The notes beneath the pieces are model-generated. The model had not been told where the DNA came from. It saw only the letters and a list, made by a program, of their open reading frames with translations, and did no database searches. From Clostridia bacterium (GTDB taxonomy: Bacteria; Bacillota; Clostridia; Oscillospirales; CAG-272), in assembly GCA_017456905.1 (NCBI GenBank), contig JAFTIL010000011.1, positions 1 through 46,553 on the forward strand: a stretch of DNA of 46,553 nt, in the 5' to 3' direction. Shown piece by piece: positions 1-10,183 of the stretch. Numbering within the stretch: position 1 is the stretch's first letter; every line of letters begins with the position of its first letter. A program made the translations under genes and the position numbers.

Positions 1-2511
1 ATACTTATGGACTAGAGCTGCGATTTCTTCGGTGTAAGTATCGCCACAAGTACAAGTGAAGGTAGTAACGCCATTCTCCGTACAGGTAGCTGCGGTGGTT
101 ACTTCCTCGGTATACTTATGGCCGAGGGCGGCTTTTATTTCTGCGCCACAAACCGTACAGGTCTGTGCGGTGGTGCAGGTGGCGGCTGCGCCGGGGGTGT
201 GAGGAGGCGTACGGGTTGCGCCGCAGACATTACAATCTGCATCACAATTGTCGTCGTAGTTATGACCGGTTGCCCCGTGGGTGACCCACATATCACAATC
301 GGTGTTGTAATAGTAGGTTGTACCCGATGCCGCGCCGGAGGTTATAGTGGTCGGATAGGTAGTGTTGCCGTTGGTGAGAACGGCAGGGGTAATTGCAATA
401 GCAATCCAAGCTTTGGTCTTATCATCGCTACCTGTCTGGAACAACTGATATGTTGTTGTTTCTGTCCCTGGTGTAGTAATAACTTGACCTGTTCCATTAG
501 AATAAATATTAGCTCCGCCACTAGTAGTATATACAGCGCCCAGAGAAGCATCTACTATACCATCAACACAAATCAAGGCATCTTTTTCTCTGCGTTGTGC
601 GACAAAACTGCCTTTCTTGGATGCGGAATACCACAAATCCTTGTAATGTTTATCAGCATGTACAAAGTACGCCTGACCACCTTCATAGGTTCCTGATATC
701 CAATCATTCCAAGAATACGCAACGATTCGCACACCTTCAGCAACAATACATGTTGCACCTGCGTTGATATACAACTCAGAGCCGGGCAACAAAGCCAAAT
801 CCTGTGCGAGTGTTACGTTGCTACCGCTCAATGCCGTAACAGTCATATGCCCGGGAATAGGCAAATTGAAGTCAGCAGAATTAATAGTTGTACTTCCTAT
901 CATAGCCAGCTGCATTGTCATAGAAATTGTACTAACTGAAACTGTGCCGTCAATCTTAAACTCCGTTCTGCCGGTAGACTCATTAAAATCCTTCGTAATT
1001 GAACCACTAGAAAGTTGGAACATGGCACCGCCATTCTCACCGCTAATAATCGGAACATTGCTTCCGGTCACGCCGGCAAGGGTGATAGTGGCAGACATAT
1101 AGGCATTTTCCTTTGCTCCCGCTTCCAATGTTAATGGCACTTCGATGTTTTGCAGATAGTACTGAGACATTGGGAACACATGGTATGTGTTTTTATTATT
1201 ACTATCTGTTGCTGCACTAGAAGTTACATCACCACCGCGGAAGTCTCTAAGTTGGAAGGACTCATATACCGTAGCACCATTTTCAGCTGTTACACTACCA
1301 GATCCGATAATATAACCCCAAGCATATAAGTTTGAACCATTATTAAGAGTAATAGCACTGCCGCTTGTCATACTGATTAATCCGTATGGTCCGGATACGC
1401 ATCCGTTATATCCGTTACCCATTTTCGCGCTTTGTGCTCCTCCAACATTCAACGCTCCATTAACAGTAATGTTCGCACCGCTCGCCATAGTTAAGGTACG
1501 GTATACACTCGGAGCAGTGTATGCATTCTCATGGCATTCCGGAGTTTCCTTGTTGACGGTATTCGCATCATTGTACGGAATCAACAGCGTTACGTCGGAG
1601 GGAATGGTATATTTGCCCGCAGGCAGTGTGCCGTTGTTGAGAAGAACAACGGTTTTGGTGCTACCGTTTGTTGCGGCAGTACACGCCGCATTCAAATCGA
1701 AATACTGATCAGATGTTCCGCTCACACCAAACAACGCTGCATCCGCCGATATGAATACCGGGTACACGGTTGCGGTTTTGGGGAGCACCAAGGATGTACT
1801 CGCGGTATTCGACAGATATTTTCCGGTGGTCTCATTATACCAGCCGAAGAACTTATAGCCGCTTGCCGGTGTTGCAACCACGGCATAGGATTCCGCTGCG
1901 CCCTTGGTAAGCTCCGTAGTTGCTGTAATGGCGGTTCCATCAACGGTATAAGAGCCGCCATCAGCAGGCTTAAACGTAGTCGTTACATTACCGGTAGCCG
2001 TACTTTTTAAGGTAATATCAGTAATTGTTAGCGTATTCGTGGAGCTACCGCTTGGAGATGTCAGCTTAATTACAAGAGAAGCTCCATTAGCCAATGTGCC
2101 CTCATAACTGTTATTACTGATACCCGAAACAGAACCACCGCCGGATAAATTATAACTGAACTTTAAAACCGCTTCACTGCCCAAGTTATTAGTTAAAGTC
2201 AGTTGGGTTGTGATAGTTTTTTTAGAAACAATATACTGAGTATATCCAGTGGCAGTTCCCGTTATAGTATTACCGGATGCACTCCAGTTCGCACTACCTT
2301 TGCTGTTCGAGGCATCCGTCCATGTGGCTCCCAGGCCAGTGACACTCGTGGTAAGAGGACCCGCCGCACTCACCGGCACAGTAAAGCCCCAGCCGCCGAG
2401 ATCAAGCTTAAACCCGTTGCCGAAATCCAGCTCAACGGGGGGGAATACGCCAAGCATCATCGCCAAAAACAATACTGTTGCAACAATGCGCTTAAATTGT
2501 ATTTTTTTCAT
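1..2511 (-). CDS. Secreted surface protein with a B-repeat and Cys-rich C-terminal repeats (partial, runs off left edge)
   Basis: The reading frame is open from an ATG at 2511 to base 1 (837 codons) with no stop, so the C-terminus is outside the window. An AAAGGAAA ribosome site precedes the ATG. Residues 1-50 look like a signal peptide (MKKIQFKRIV, then a hydrophobic run). Residues about 180-253 resemble the divergent InlB B-repeat (SGYKFFGWYNETTGKYL, then a VYPVF end). Residues 254-640 are rich in S, T, G and N with short hydrophobic steps, as in secreted beta-solenoid proteins. The last 75 visible residues hold CxxC/CTC motifs (DCNVCG, CTVCG, CTCGD) followed by YTEE, a repeat type common in clostridial surface proteins. 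It lies 141 bp downstream of the dockerin gene at the end of the capsule unit. A role at the cell surface is inferred; no enzyme motif was seen. Confidence 0.8.
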   Translation of the reverse strand, partial: MKKIQFKRIVATVLFLAMMLGVFPPVELDFGNGFKLDLGGWGFTVPVSAAGPLTTSVTGLGATWTDASNSKGSANWSASGNTITGTATGYTQYIVSKKTITTQLTLTNNLGSEAVLKFSYNLSGGGSVSGISNNSYEGTLANGASLVIKLTSPSGSSTNTLTITDITLKSTATGNVTTTFKPADGGSYTVDGTAITATTELTKGAAESYAVVATPASGYKFFGWYNETTGKYLSNTASTSLVLPKTATVYPVFISADAALFGVSGTSDQYFDLNAACTAATNGSTKTVVLLNNGTLPAGKYTIPSDVTLLIPYNDANTVNKETPECHENAYTAPSVYRTLTMASGANITVNGALNVGGAQSAKMGNGYNGCVSGPYGLISMTSGSAITLNNGSNLYAWGYIIGSGSVTAENGATVYESFQLRDFRGGDVTSSAATDSNNKNTYHVFPMSQYYLQNIEVPLTLEAGAKENAYMSATITLAGVTGSNVPIISGENGGAMFQLSSGSITKDFNESTGRTEFKIDGTVSVSTISMTMQLAMIGSTTINSADFNLPIPGHMTVTALSGSNVTLAQDLALLPGSELYINAGATCIVAEGVRIVAYSWNDWISGTYEGGQAYFVHADKHYKDLWYSASKKGSFVAQRREKDALICVDGIVDASLGAVYTTSGGANIYSNGTGQVITTPGTETTTYQLFQTGSDDKTKAWIAIAITPAVLTNGNTTYPTTITSGAASGTTYYYNTDCDMWVTHGATGHNYDDNCDADCNVCGATRTPPHTPGAAATCTTAQTCTVCGAEIKAALGHKYTEEVTTAATCTENGVTTFTCTCGDTYTEEIAALVHKY

Positions 2512-2525
2512 AGTATTTCCTTTCT

Positions 2526-2596
2526 ATCAAATCGGCGCAACAGCGCCTTTCATTTGATACGCTTCTGCGCGCCCGCCGAAGTGTCGGCGGGCGCAG
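2526..2596. repeat. Two adjacent GC-rich hairpins between secreted-protein genes
   Basis: Arms ATCAAAT plus GGCGC pair with GCGCC plus ATTTGAT (2526-2558). A second palindrome centres on GCCCGCCG/CGGCGGGC (2565-2596). Neither is followed by a clear U-run in the direction of transcription. They may therefore be RNA-processing or stability hairpins rather than standard terminators. They sit between the stop of the upstream gene and the ribosome site of the partial gene. Confidence 0.55.
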
Positions 2597-2652
2597 TTCA
2601 TCCGACCCCTCTCAAAGGAAAAACGAGGGGGAACTACCTATTTTTGACTGAA

Positions 2653-5600
2653 TTACCAGTCGAGCTGCTTCTTATTCAACAGGTCAGCCTTAATGAGCAG
2701 CAGATCCGCTGCCGTAATCTTGCCGTCACCGTTGACGTCACAAACGAGCATCTGCTCATCGGTCAGCTTGGCACCTTCCTTACCCAGGGCGGCCTTCTGC
2801 AGATTGAGCACGTCCTCGTTTTCGAGGATACTGTCACCGTCAAAGTCGCCGGCTACGACAATCTTCACTTCGGTTACACCCTGGGGTATTGCGAAGTTGT
2901 ACGAGGATGCCGTATCTGTGGTAGGATCCACTTGGGCCTCGATGATGCAGAGCTTGCCGTCCGCATCCTTATACATGACCTTACAAGTGATCTCGGAGGT
3001 GATCGTCAGCACGCGGCCGATCTTCTCGAGGTTCTCGATCTGGGACTCACCTGCGTTCTCGCCTTCGGTGGGAATGGTGGCGTCGATGATGGTGACGTTG
3101 CCGGTCAGAAGGTCGGCCGTCAGGCGGCCGTATTCGTCGAAGCTATATGTGCCGGCAGGTACATAGCCATTGGTCCAGTCTGCACCGGTACTGTCAACAC
3201 CAATCCACTTGTCTTCATTTACCGCAATGGCACCGTCATTATTCACAAAGTAATAATAGCCGTCGGTGCCTTGGGTAAGACCCTTATGCCAAGTAGAACC
3301 GTCATAACGAGGATAGATGGTCGCACTATAAAGAACACCGTTCATAAAGAACATCTTTTTGCCGTCGATATCTACGGGGCCGGCATAATCTTTCATGAGA
3401 GCTCCGCGGTCATCGAAGAGACAGGTTACCATATCCTCCTGCTTCTCGCTGGGATAGTTCTTAATATAGGACGCGTATCCCGTAGTCACATAGTAAGGAT
3501 AGTTCTTAGTTACGTGGTAGGTCTCGCCTTCCACCTCGAACCAGCATGCCTTCTTCCAGTCGCCTGCCCATCTGTAGCGCCAGCCGGTCACGCCCTGGTA
3601 GGTATCCTGTTCCCAGGCACCCTTGACAAGAACGTGGTCCTCGAAAGTATACGTATACCACTTTGTCTGCCAGGAGTTTGCAGCTTCATAGATTGCAAAT
3701 TCTCCGTCAACAGCCTTACCGGTATCGGGATGGAAATAATAGTTCTTGCCGTCGATCTGCTGCCAGCCTGTCTGTGCTACGCCGAGGACAGCATAGTAGA
3801 GATCATCGCCGATCTCAACGAGTCCGTTAAAGCCCTGCTCGCTGACAAGCTTACCGGTTTCGTCAAACTCATAGAATCTGTTCTGAGTGGGATCTTTACG
3901 GTCGGTAACGAGCTGAATGCCGGTTACGGGTTCATTCTTTACGTAATAGAAATAATCTTTACCTTCTTCGTGCCAGCCGTTGAGGACTTCGGTACTGAGA
4001 AGATATGCATCTGCGAAGTCAACGTACTGGCCGGAGAATTTAGCACCCTTATCGTTGTTGGTCTCACTTCCTGTATCTCCGCCTGCAGAGGGATCGCTGA
4101 AATCGCTGCGGCAGTCTTCTTCGTGGATATAAGGAACAAGACCGTACTTAGCCTGGTTTGAAGGATCATTGGCGAAGGAATAGAGGGAGCTTGCCGCAAG
4201 ATAGATATCATAGGAAACGGTACCGTTGTTGGTAATAGCGATCTTATTGTCGTAATAAGCAGCGGTATCCTTTACGGTTGCCTTGATACCTGTGAGGATA
4301 CACAGGGAGTTTGCGGTGGCAGGGTCGATGGGCTGAGACTGATTGACCCAGTTGCAAACGATGGTAAGCACGTTATTTTCGTCGAGATTTATGGTCGTGG
4401 GGGTGAAATATTCGGTAAGGATCTTAAGATTCGAGATATCCACGTTCAGATCCTTACTGAATTCCGCTTTGATGGTGACGCGGGTCTGTGTGCATACACG
4501 CTCAGCGAGCTGCAACAGATAGTCCCACGCGGTGGCATTCTCAGTGTACGTGGGAAGCATAGACTTCATAGGCTCAAGCTGGGCCGGGAAGTCAATGGCG
4601 GTCATATCGAGACCGAAGGTATAGTCGATCACAATGGGGGAATCGGGGTCGGAAACGCGGTAAAGCTGGTTATCCAGGGTTTTGGCGTTTTCGATATCGC
4701 GGATCCACGCAAAGGAACGGTTACCCATGGTTGCGTTTGCGAAATCGAAGGTGGCTTCATCTTTGTAATAGAGGTTGATAGTTCCAAATTTTACAATTTC
4801 ACTATCCGCGGTAGCAACGACCGCAATTATATTGGCGATACGGATACCCTTTGTATCATCCCCTGTAAACGTCATTCCGTCAATAATGCCTGCGTCTGAA
4901 ACAAGATCTTCAGTATCAGCAAACAACACGATAGCATCAACCAGAGGCGTAAACGCAACAGGTTTTCCCTGATACCATACGGTGACACCAATTTCCTTAG
5001 GCGTTCCGTAAATCGCGGTGATTCTGTCCTCAGCAAACTTGATGTCATCGGGGATGACAACATTGATGGTCTTTTCGCCCGCAACCTCACCGTCCACGAT
5101 AAACTGAACCTTTACGGTGCCGTAATCCAGTGCGGTAAAGAGACCGTTTTCATCGATGGAGGCGATAGTTGTGTCAGAAACTTGCCAGTATGCGCCGTCG
5201 GGAATCACAGCGGCGTTACCCGTGTTACTGACGCCCTGCACGCTGAACTGCATGGAGGTGCCGGCGGTGATGTATTCATAGTCAGAGGCAATGATTGCGC
5301 TATCGAACGCGGTAGAGGGAGCTGCGGTCGATACAGCGACGAGAGAGGTAGATACTCTTCTCTCGTAACCGTCGGAAGGAACGTTGACAAGCTCGATATC
5401 ATCCTTACCTGCGGGCTTGGAAAGATATGTGGTGGATCCGCCGCCGTCGAGATTGACTGCCTGTACGCAACCTGCCTCAAGCATGATCTGGGCGATCTCT
5501 TCCATTGCGCCGCCTGCGGAACGGGGCAGCTGACGGCCGTCAAGAACCATCATGACTACCTTGCCCTCAGCAGTGATACCGATAGCGGTACGGCTGGCAC

Positions 5601-7137
5601 GGTTTGCGGTGTAGTTTGCGCTCTTAGTTACGCAAACCTTACCGTCTTTAACAAGAACGGAACCGAATGCCTGAATAGCTTCCTTGACCTGACCCGCTTC
5701 AGCGAGTTCTTTGTATTTAGCCTGATCACCGATCACTGCTGTGCCGTCCTGAAGGATAGCAAAGAAGCCGGGTGCGCCTACGGGATAGTACTCAACGCCC
5801 TGCATAACTACAAGGCCAGAGGGAACGCCGGTTGTGATATTGTAGCCTGCACCGTTGGTAGCAACGATGGGATAGAAGTTTTCCTTATCCTTGTTATTCT
5901 TTACAAGAGCATCAACCTGATCACGAACGGTTTGAAGACCGATGTTACTTCCCGTGGGAGCTGCGTTATTGTTGTAGTTAACCAGAAGGTCAACGTCGTC
6001 ACGTGTAACGTCAACGGTTGCAACGTAGTAAACGATCTGCTTGCCGTCTACGGTCTGCGCGTAGTTGATATCCTGTGTGATACCGGGGGCAAGAATAGAA
6101 CTCTCGGTAGAAAAGACAGAATAATAACCGTTTGATGCGGCATCATCGCTCGGAGTGCCTTCGACAAGCTGTCCCTGAGCCTGGCTATAAATGTAATCAG
6201 CTACGGCATAGCAACAAGCCTCGCGAAGTGCGCTGTAAGAAGACAAGCCGCGCTTTGCTTCGAGAATGCTGATACCTACGTCGGTAGAATAGGATTCGAA
6301 GATTGCTTTACGTACCGCTTCTTTGCTATCTGCAACGGCAAAACGGTTGTTCATAAAGTATACGGTACGGTCGATATCGTTGAGGTAAGTATCATCAGCT
6401 TTCTTACTAAAATAAGATTCCATAAGCTCGCTGAAGGTCTTTTCGCCGTTTGCCTTCTTGTACTCGGAAACAAGATAGTAAGCGTCCATATCACCCCAGA
6501 AGTCGTCCCAGCCGAATGCGCCGGAAGCGTCAACTCCGAAGCAATGCTCCTGAACATAGGCTGCCATTTCATTAACATCAATCTCACCATCACCATCAGC
6601 ATCAGCATTCGCGTTGATATCATCAAGATTTGCTACGCTGTACTGAAGCAGGTCGCAGATATCTCCCGCCCAACCGGACAGGTCTGCAGAACCGGGAGCC
6701 ACATAGGAGATGTTCATACAGCCAAACATGTGACCGAAGTCAACCTTGTTGCCGTTAGGGAGCTTAAAATCGCTAATTACGATATCCTTCAGGTTCATAG
6801 CGGTAGTACCCTTTTCGGCATCCTGAGCCTCTACGTAGCTCGTAAAACCTGTGTTTTCGTAGCCGGCAAGGGTGTTCCAGTTATCATCCTGGTATCTCTC
6901 AACACCGGTACGAATGAAGTTCAGTACAAGCTCACCGGGATCTTTTCCGTAGATTTCAGCAGCATATTCTGCTGCGTAGCCCTCAAGAACCTTGAGATTC
7001 GTCATAAAATCTGCATAATTCGTCACACTTCCGCTTTCCACATCTGTTGCATCTTCGGCAACGACAGGAATGGATGTGATGATCATTAAAACAGCCAGAA
7101 TGAATGCTATCAATCTTTGCGAATTTTTCTTGAACAT
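2653..7137 (-). CDS. Secreted phosphodiester glycosidase (NAGPA-like) with Ig-like, cell-wall-binding-like and dockerin modules
   Basis: This is a 1494-aa multidomain exoprotein. Residues 1-28 are a signal peptide. An EF-hand-like loop lies at about 178-190 (DADGDGEIDVNE). Residues 335-605 match the phosphodiester glycosidase/NAGPA fold, with ATNGAGYN, a conserved DGR (about 533) and the VNLDGGGSTT motif (about 561-570). A BIG2-like Ig domain follows (610-695). Residues about 1060-1330 carry aromatic choline-binding-like repeats (GWQQIDGKNYYFHPDTGKA, DIDGKKMFFMNGVLY). The last 65 residues are a type I dockerin with two Ca-binding loops (DFDGDSILENED and DVNGDGKITAAD). NAGPA enzymes remove terminal GlcNAc from phosphodiesters, so action on a phosphate-linked glycan is plausible. 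It lies 80 bp downstream of the LicD and glycosyltransferase genes. The true substrate is unknown. Confidence 0.85.
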   Translation of the reverse strand: MFKKNSQRLIAFILAVLMIITSIPVVAEDATDVESGSVTNYADFMTNLKVLEGYAAEYAAEIYGKDPGELVLNFIRTGVERYQDDNWNTLAGYENTGFTSYVEAQDAEKGTTAMNLKDIVISDFKLPNGNKVDFGHMFGCMNISYVAPGSADLSGWAGDICDLLQYSVANLDDINANADADGDGEIDVNEMAAYVQEHCFGVDASGAFGWDDFWGDMDAYYLVSEYKKANGEKTFSELMESYFSKKADDTYLNDIDRTVYFMNNRFAVADSKEAVRKAIFESYSTDVGISILEAKRGLSSYSALREACCYAVADYIYSQAQGQLVEGTPSDDAASNGYYSVFSTESSILAPGITQDINYAQTVDGKQIVYYVATVDVTRDDVDLLVNYNNNAAPTGSNIGLQTVRDQVDALVKNNKDKENFYPIVATNGAGYNITTGVPSGLVVMQGVEYYPVGAPGFFAILQDGTAVIGDQAKYKELAEAGQVKEAIQAFGSVLVKDGKVCVTKSANYTANRASRTAIGITAEGKVVMMVLDGRQLPRSAGGAMEEIAQIMLEAGCVQAVNLDGGGSTTYLSKPAGKDDIELVNVPSDGYERRVSTSLVAVSTAAPSTAFDSAIIASDYEYITAGTSMQFSVQGVSNTGNAAVIPDGAYWQVSDTTIASIDENGLFTALDYGTVKVQFIVDGEVAGEKTINVVIPDDIKFAEDRITAIYGTPKEIGVTVWYQGKPVAFTPLVDAIVLFADTEDLVSDAGIIDGMTFTGDDTKGIRIANIIAVVATADSEIVKFGTINLYYKDEATFDFANATMGNRSFAWIRDIENAKTLDNQLYRVSDPDSPIVIDYTFGLDMTAIDFPAQLEPMKSMLPTYTENATAWDYLLQLAERVCTQTRVTIKAEFSKDLNVDISNLKILTEYFTPTTINLDENNVLTIVCNWVNQSQPIDPATANSLCILTGIKATVKDTAAYYDNKIAITNNGTVSYDIYLAASSLYSFANDPSNQAKYGLVPYIHEEDCRSDFSDPSAGGDTGSETNNDKGAKFSGQYVDFADAYLLSTEVLNGWHEEGKDYFYYVKNEPVTGIQLVTDRKDPTQNRFYEFDETGKLVSEQGFNGLVEIGDDLYYAVLGVAQTGWQQIDGKNYYFHPDTGKAVDGEFAIYEAANSWQTKWYTYTFEDHVLVKGAWEQDTYQGVTGWRYRWAGDWKKACWFEVEGETYHVTKNYPYYVTTGYASYIKNYPSEKQEDMVTCLFDDRGALMKDYAGPVDIDGKKMFFMNGVLYSATIYPRYDGSTWHKGLTQGTDGYYYFVNNDGAIAVNEDKWIGVDSTGADWTNGYVPAGTYSFDEYGRLTADLLTGNVTIIDATIPTEGENAGESQIENLEKIGRVLTITSEITCKVMYKDADGKLCIIEAQVDPTTDTASSYNFAIPQGVTEVKIVVAGDFDGDSILENEDVLNLQKAALGKEGAKLTDEQMLVCDVNGDGKITAADLLLIKADLLNKKQLDW

Positions 7138-7174
7138 ATTTCAAACCTCTTTCAAATGATATTTATGTTTAATC

Positions 7175-7197
7175 AAGAACGATCTTCATTCTTGAGA
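7175..7197 (-). terminator. Weak hairpin between GT4 and dockerin gene
   Basis: TCAAGAA and TTCTTGA pair around a 9-nt loop in the 80-bp gap. There is no good U-run after it on the minus strand. It may only partly terminate, so the two exoprotein genes could still be read from the capsule promoter. Confidence 0.35.
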
Positions 7198-7217
7198 ATA
7201 TTTTTTCAAACCAAATA

Positions 7218-8393
7218 TTATCCTTCTTCCACAAGCGAAACAAACTGCCCCATCGCGTAGGAATTATCCACGCTACGCGATTGAAGTTCTTCCCGCTTTT
7301 GGCTCAGAGTCAATCGGTCCTTCAGCAGTTCATAAAGCGTTTGATTCAACGACTGTTGGTCATTCTCACAAACCCACCCACAGGCGCGGTCTGTTACCAT
7401 CTCATCGCTAGAATTGGTTCTGGTCACTAACACGGGAACGCCCAATATATAGGATTCATCAATCACCATCGGAGCGGCCTCATGATAAGAAGTCAGCAAA
7501 AACAGATCCGCATTTTTAATAAAGCGATATGGGTTACTCTGCTGACCATGGAATACCACTATGCCATCCAAGTGACGTTCAACTACCGATTGTTTAAGCT
7601 GTTCTTCCAGAACTCCGCTTCCTAAAATATGTAACGTCGCAGGAATTCCCTTATCCACTATGGATGCAACAGCCTCAATAGCCCGATCTACACCCTTTCT
7701 GGGGGAGAGCCTGGTCGCACAAACCATATTGATACGCGTCGAATCGTAAGTCACAGGATCCTTGTCGGCCATGGAACGAATTTCTTTCACATTGTTACAA
7801 TTTCGAACAGTCACGCACTTGTATGCCAGTTCCGGAATCGCCGACTCAAATACCTTTCTGCATCCATCCGAGCAGGCCGCAATGATATCGAATTTTTGCA
7901 TGATTTTACGGTTCACTTTATGATTTGCACCGCACTTATTATAGTCGTCATGAAGGAAGGTGATTTTCTTTGAGGCATTTATACAATGAAGAACAAAATC
8001 CTGAACTCCTCCAAAAAATGATTTATTTCTTCCATTATGCAAAAATGCAATCGCATAATCATATGTTTCCGGTAATTTCTTTTGGCCGAGTCTCATGATA
8101 CGGATCGCGGCAGATCTTCCAAAAATTCGGCAGATCGCAGCCAATGCCCCTCGCTTCAACACATCGATGCCATGCATTTCTCCCTGGCTGACCCCCATAT
8201 AACGGAACAACCCTTTACAGGTAATGCACCGAACACGAGGAGGTAACTGTTCCATATACTCTCCAACAGGAGCGAACAACAGAAGCGTTACATCATATTT
8301 CCCGACGCTATCCAATTCCCACAGCAGATTACACAGACTTTTCTGCACGCCGCCGACCTTCATGTTGTTGTTAACAATTATAATCTTTTTCAT
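7218..8393 (-). CDS. Glycosyltransferase family 4 (GT-B)
   Basis: This 391-aa cytoplasmic or membrane-associated glycosyltransferase is predicted to add a sugar to the lipid-linked exopolysaccharide repeat. The N-terminus has the GT-B acceptor-side motif (NNNMKVGGVQKSLCNLL). The C-terminal half carries CATRLSPRKGVDRAIEAV, LHILGSG, and the EX7E retaining signature within YHEAAPMVIDESYILGVPV. The length is normal for GT4. The ATG overlaps the stop of the upstream GT2 gene by 4 bp (8390-8393), which suggests translational coupling. Donor and acceptor sugars cannot be told from the sequence. Confidence 0.9.
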   Translation of the reverse strand: MKKIIIVNNNMKVGGVQKSLCNLLWELDSVGKYDVTLLLFAPVGEYMEQLPPRVRCITCKGLFRYMGVSQGEMHGIDVLKRGALAAICRIFGRSAAIRIMRLGQKKLPETYDYAIAFLHNGRNKSFFGGVQDFVLHCINASKKITFLHDDYNKCGANHKVNRKIMQKFDIIAACSDGCRKVFESAIPELAYKCVTVRNCNNVKEIRSMADKDPVTYDSTRINMVCATRLSPRKGVDRAIEAVASIVDKGIPATLHILGSGVLEEQLKQSVVERHLDGIVVFHGQQSNPYRFIKNADLFLLTSYHEAAPMVIDESYILGVPVLVTRTNSSDEMVTDRACGWVCENDQQSLNQTLYELLKDRLTLSQKREELQSRSVDNSYAMGQFVSLVEEG

Positions 8394-9193
8394 AGGCTTC
8401 CGTTGCCCGCATAGGGCTTCATTTTTTTCCCAGCGCGAACTCCGGCATACACCAAGCGCAATCTCTTTGCCCAGCCAAGCTCTGTCTTTCGTTTGAAATG
8501 CACACCAAAGTATATGGCCATCAGATAGGCCGTCTTGGGAAACAGCTTACGAACGAGCACGCCTTTATCATAAAAATACTTTTCGTTATATCCCGTGAAC
8601 CAAGAAGAACTATCCTTACAGCAGGACCCCAACACGTAACTGTGCGAATAGACCTTCAGTCCGGCATCGAAACAAGCTTTGAGGAAAAGGCTGTCTTCAC
8701 CTGCGCTGAACGGACATCCTCCACCAAAACATTGAGGGAACGTAATATTGTGGTTCAATATAGCTTTCCGTCGCACGGCAATACGATATGTGCCAAACTT
8801 CATGGAATTCCATACGTGAAGTCGCCCTATGGGGGTCGTTCTTTTTTCCACAACAGAACCGTTCTTTACGATATTCATGCCAAATATAATGACATCCGCT
8901 TTGGGCAGTGCCGCAAAGGCTTCTGTCACAGCCTGCGTCATATCATTATTATATACTACATCATCGTCGGAAAGAAGCAGGATTTCATCGGTAGCGGCCA
9001 GTAACGCGATATTTCGATTGAGTCCCACACCACGAGTTTGGGTGGTGATCATCTTGCATTCTCCCCACTCTGTATTCCAAGACACGATCTCTTCCCGATC
9101 GGCTTGATTGGCTACAACAGCAGGACATCGTATATTCATTTTTTGAACGATCGACACATCGTCTTGATGCATCGTAGCCACCAATACTTGCAA
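8390..9193 (-). CDS. Glycosyltransferase family 2 (GT-A)
   Basis: This 267-aa enzyme should transfer a sugar during assembly of the polysaccharide repeat. The acidic metal/nucleotide-sugar motif is LLSDDDVVYN (residues 76-78 DDD), and an ED pair at about 166-167 (SAGEDSLF) fits the catalytic base region. The start is a TTG at 9193, chosen because a strong GGAGGT ribosome site lies 6 nt upstream and because the first beta strand (VLVATMHQDD) must be included. It is followed by a 4-bp overlap with the GT4 gene. Specificity is unknown. Confidence 0.85.
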   Translation of the reverse strand: MQVLVATMHQDDVSIVQKMNIRCPAVVANQADREEIVSWNTEWGECKMITTQTRGVGLNRNIALLAATDEILLLSDDDVVYNNDMTQAVTEAFAALPKADVIIFGMNIVKNGSVVEKRTTPIGRLHVWNSMKFGTYRIAVRRKAILNHNITFPQCFGGGCPFSAGEDSLFLKACFDAGLKVYSHSYVLGSCCKDSSSWFTGYNEKYFYDKGVLVRKLFPKTAYLMAIYFGVHFKRKTELGWAKRLRLVYAGVRAGKKMKPYAGNGSL

Positions 9194-9224
9194 TTTCCCA
9201 CCTCCACTCTTTAATATTATAGAT

Positions 9225-10124
9225 TTAACGAATACTTCTCGTCAAAACCTCAAAAGTCAAGTTGTTTTGATATTCCCGATAAATTTCATAGGAATGTTCC
9301 AGGTCAACCAACACAGCATGCTGTTTGATCCTGCGCTCCTCAGGAGGGGGGAGCTGCATATAATCCCCGTATAGAATTTTCAATAGTTCTTGAGAATGGG
9401 ACGAAACGGAAAATTCTCCATCCTCAAAAGGCAACATAACCGTAGTAGCGAAATACTCACGCGGATACACGTTTTTCGAATAGCTGGATGCACCTCCGAA
9501 AAAGGTATGCACATATTCACTTTTGTCCGATCCGCCGCAAGCGATAGACAAAAACAGTTTTTTGGGAAGTATACGGCATAATCCCATGAAAACTTTCTTT
9601 TTCTTATTCGTCGTCAAGTACCCGCGTTTCCAAAGGGATTTAGCGATCACGACTTTGGAGGCCAGGAACTGGATCTTTCTGCCTATTTCACTGCTCCGAG
9701 CATAATCGCAAGGGAAAATATCCATATACACGCCTTGATGGGTTAAAGGATCTTTTGGATAATAAGTCTCCAAGCACGCGGTATTGTTCAGACGCAACTT
9801 GGAAAAAAACATGGGCCAATGCTCGGAAAATTCTTTTTGTAAGAAAAATGTTTGCTCATCCAGCACCGTATGAGCCTGCGTCAAAAAACGTTCGTAGTCG
9901 TCTCGCAACATCAGCACGTCTATATCATCGTCCCATGGGATGAAGCCTTTATGACGCACCGCGCCCAACATCGTGCCGGAAAACAACGTATAGGATATGT
10001 TTAACCGCCGACATACGCGGTCAAATTCGCGTAATAGTGTTAAGAGTGCCGCTTGATGCTTGAAGTGCATTTCGTCCTCTTGTATCTCCGGGACGCATAT
10101 AATTTTTGTTTCTGAATTTACCAT
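9225..10124 (-). CDS. LicD family phosphotransferase
   Basis: This 299-aa protein has the LicD/fukutin-type nucleotidyltransferase core: SGTMLGAVRHKGFIPWDDDI at about 49-68, with the catalytic acidic triplet. LicD proteins move phosphocholine or similar phospho-substituents onto cell-surface glycans. Here it lies within the capsule unit, between the polymerase and GT2 genes, so decoration of the repeat unit is likely. No choline kinase or cytidylyltransferase is in the window, so the substituent is open. The chosen ATG has no strong ribosome site; a slightly different start is possible. Confidence 0.88.
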   Translation of the reverse strand: MVNSETKIICVPEIQEDEMHFKHQAALLTLLREFDRVCRRLNISYTLFSGTMLGAVRHKGFIPWDDDIDVLMLRDDYERFLTQAHTVLDEQTFFLQKEFSEHWPMFFSKLRLNNTACLETYYPKDPLTHQGVYMDIFPCDYARSSEIGRKIQFLASKVVIAKSLWKRGYLTTNKKKKVFMGLCRILPKKLFLSIACGGSDKSEYVHTFFGGASSYSKNVYPREYFATTVMLPFEDGEFSVSSHSQELLKILYGDYMQLPPPEERRIKQHAVLVDLEHSYEIYREYQNNLTFEVLTRSIR

Positions 10125-10183
10125 ACGACAATTTTGGAGGTTAATAAAATCACAGAACTCTGTTTTAACATAACTCCGGAGGT

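Noticed and set aside
2203-4161. A 652-codon open frame opposite the dockerin gene
   Set aside because: It crosses two real minus-strand genes and the intergenic gap, with no ribosome site or domain.
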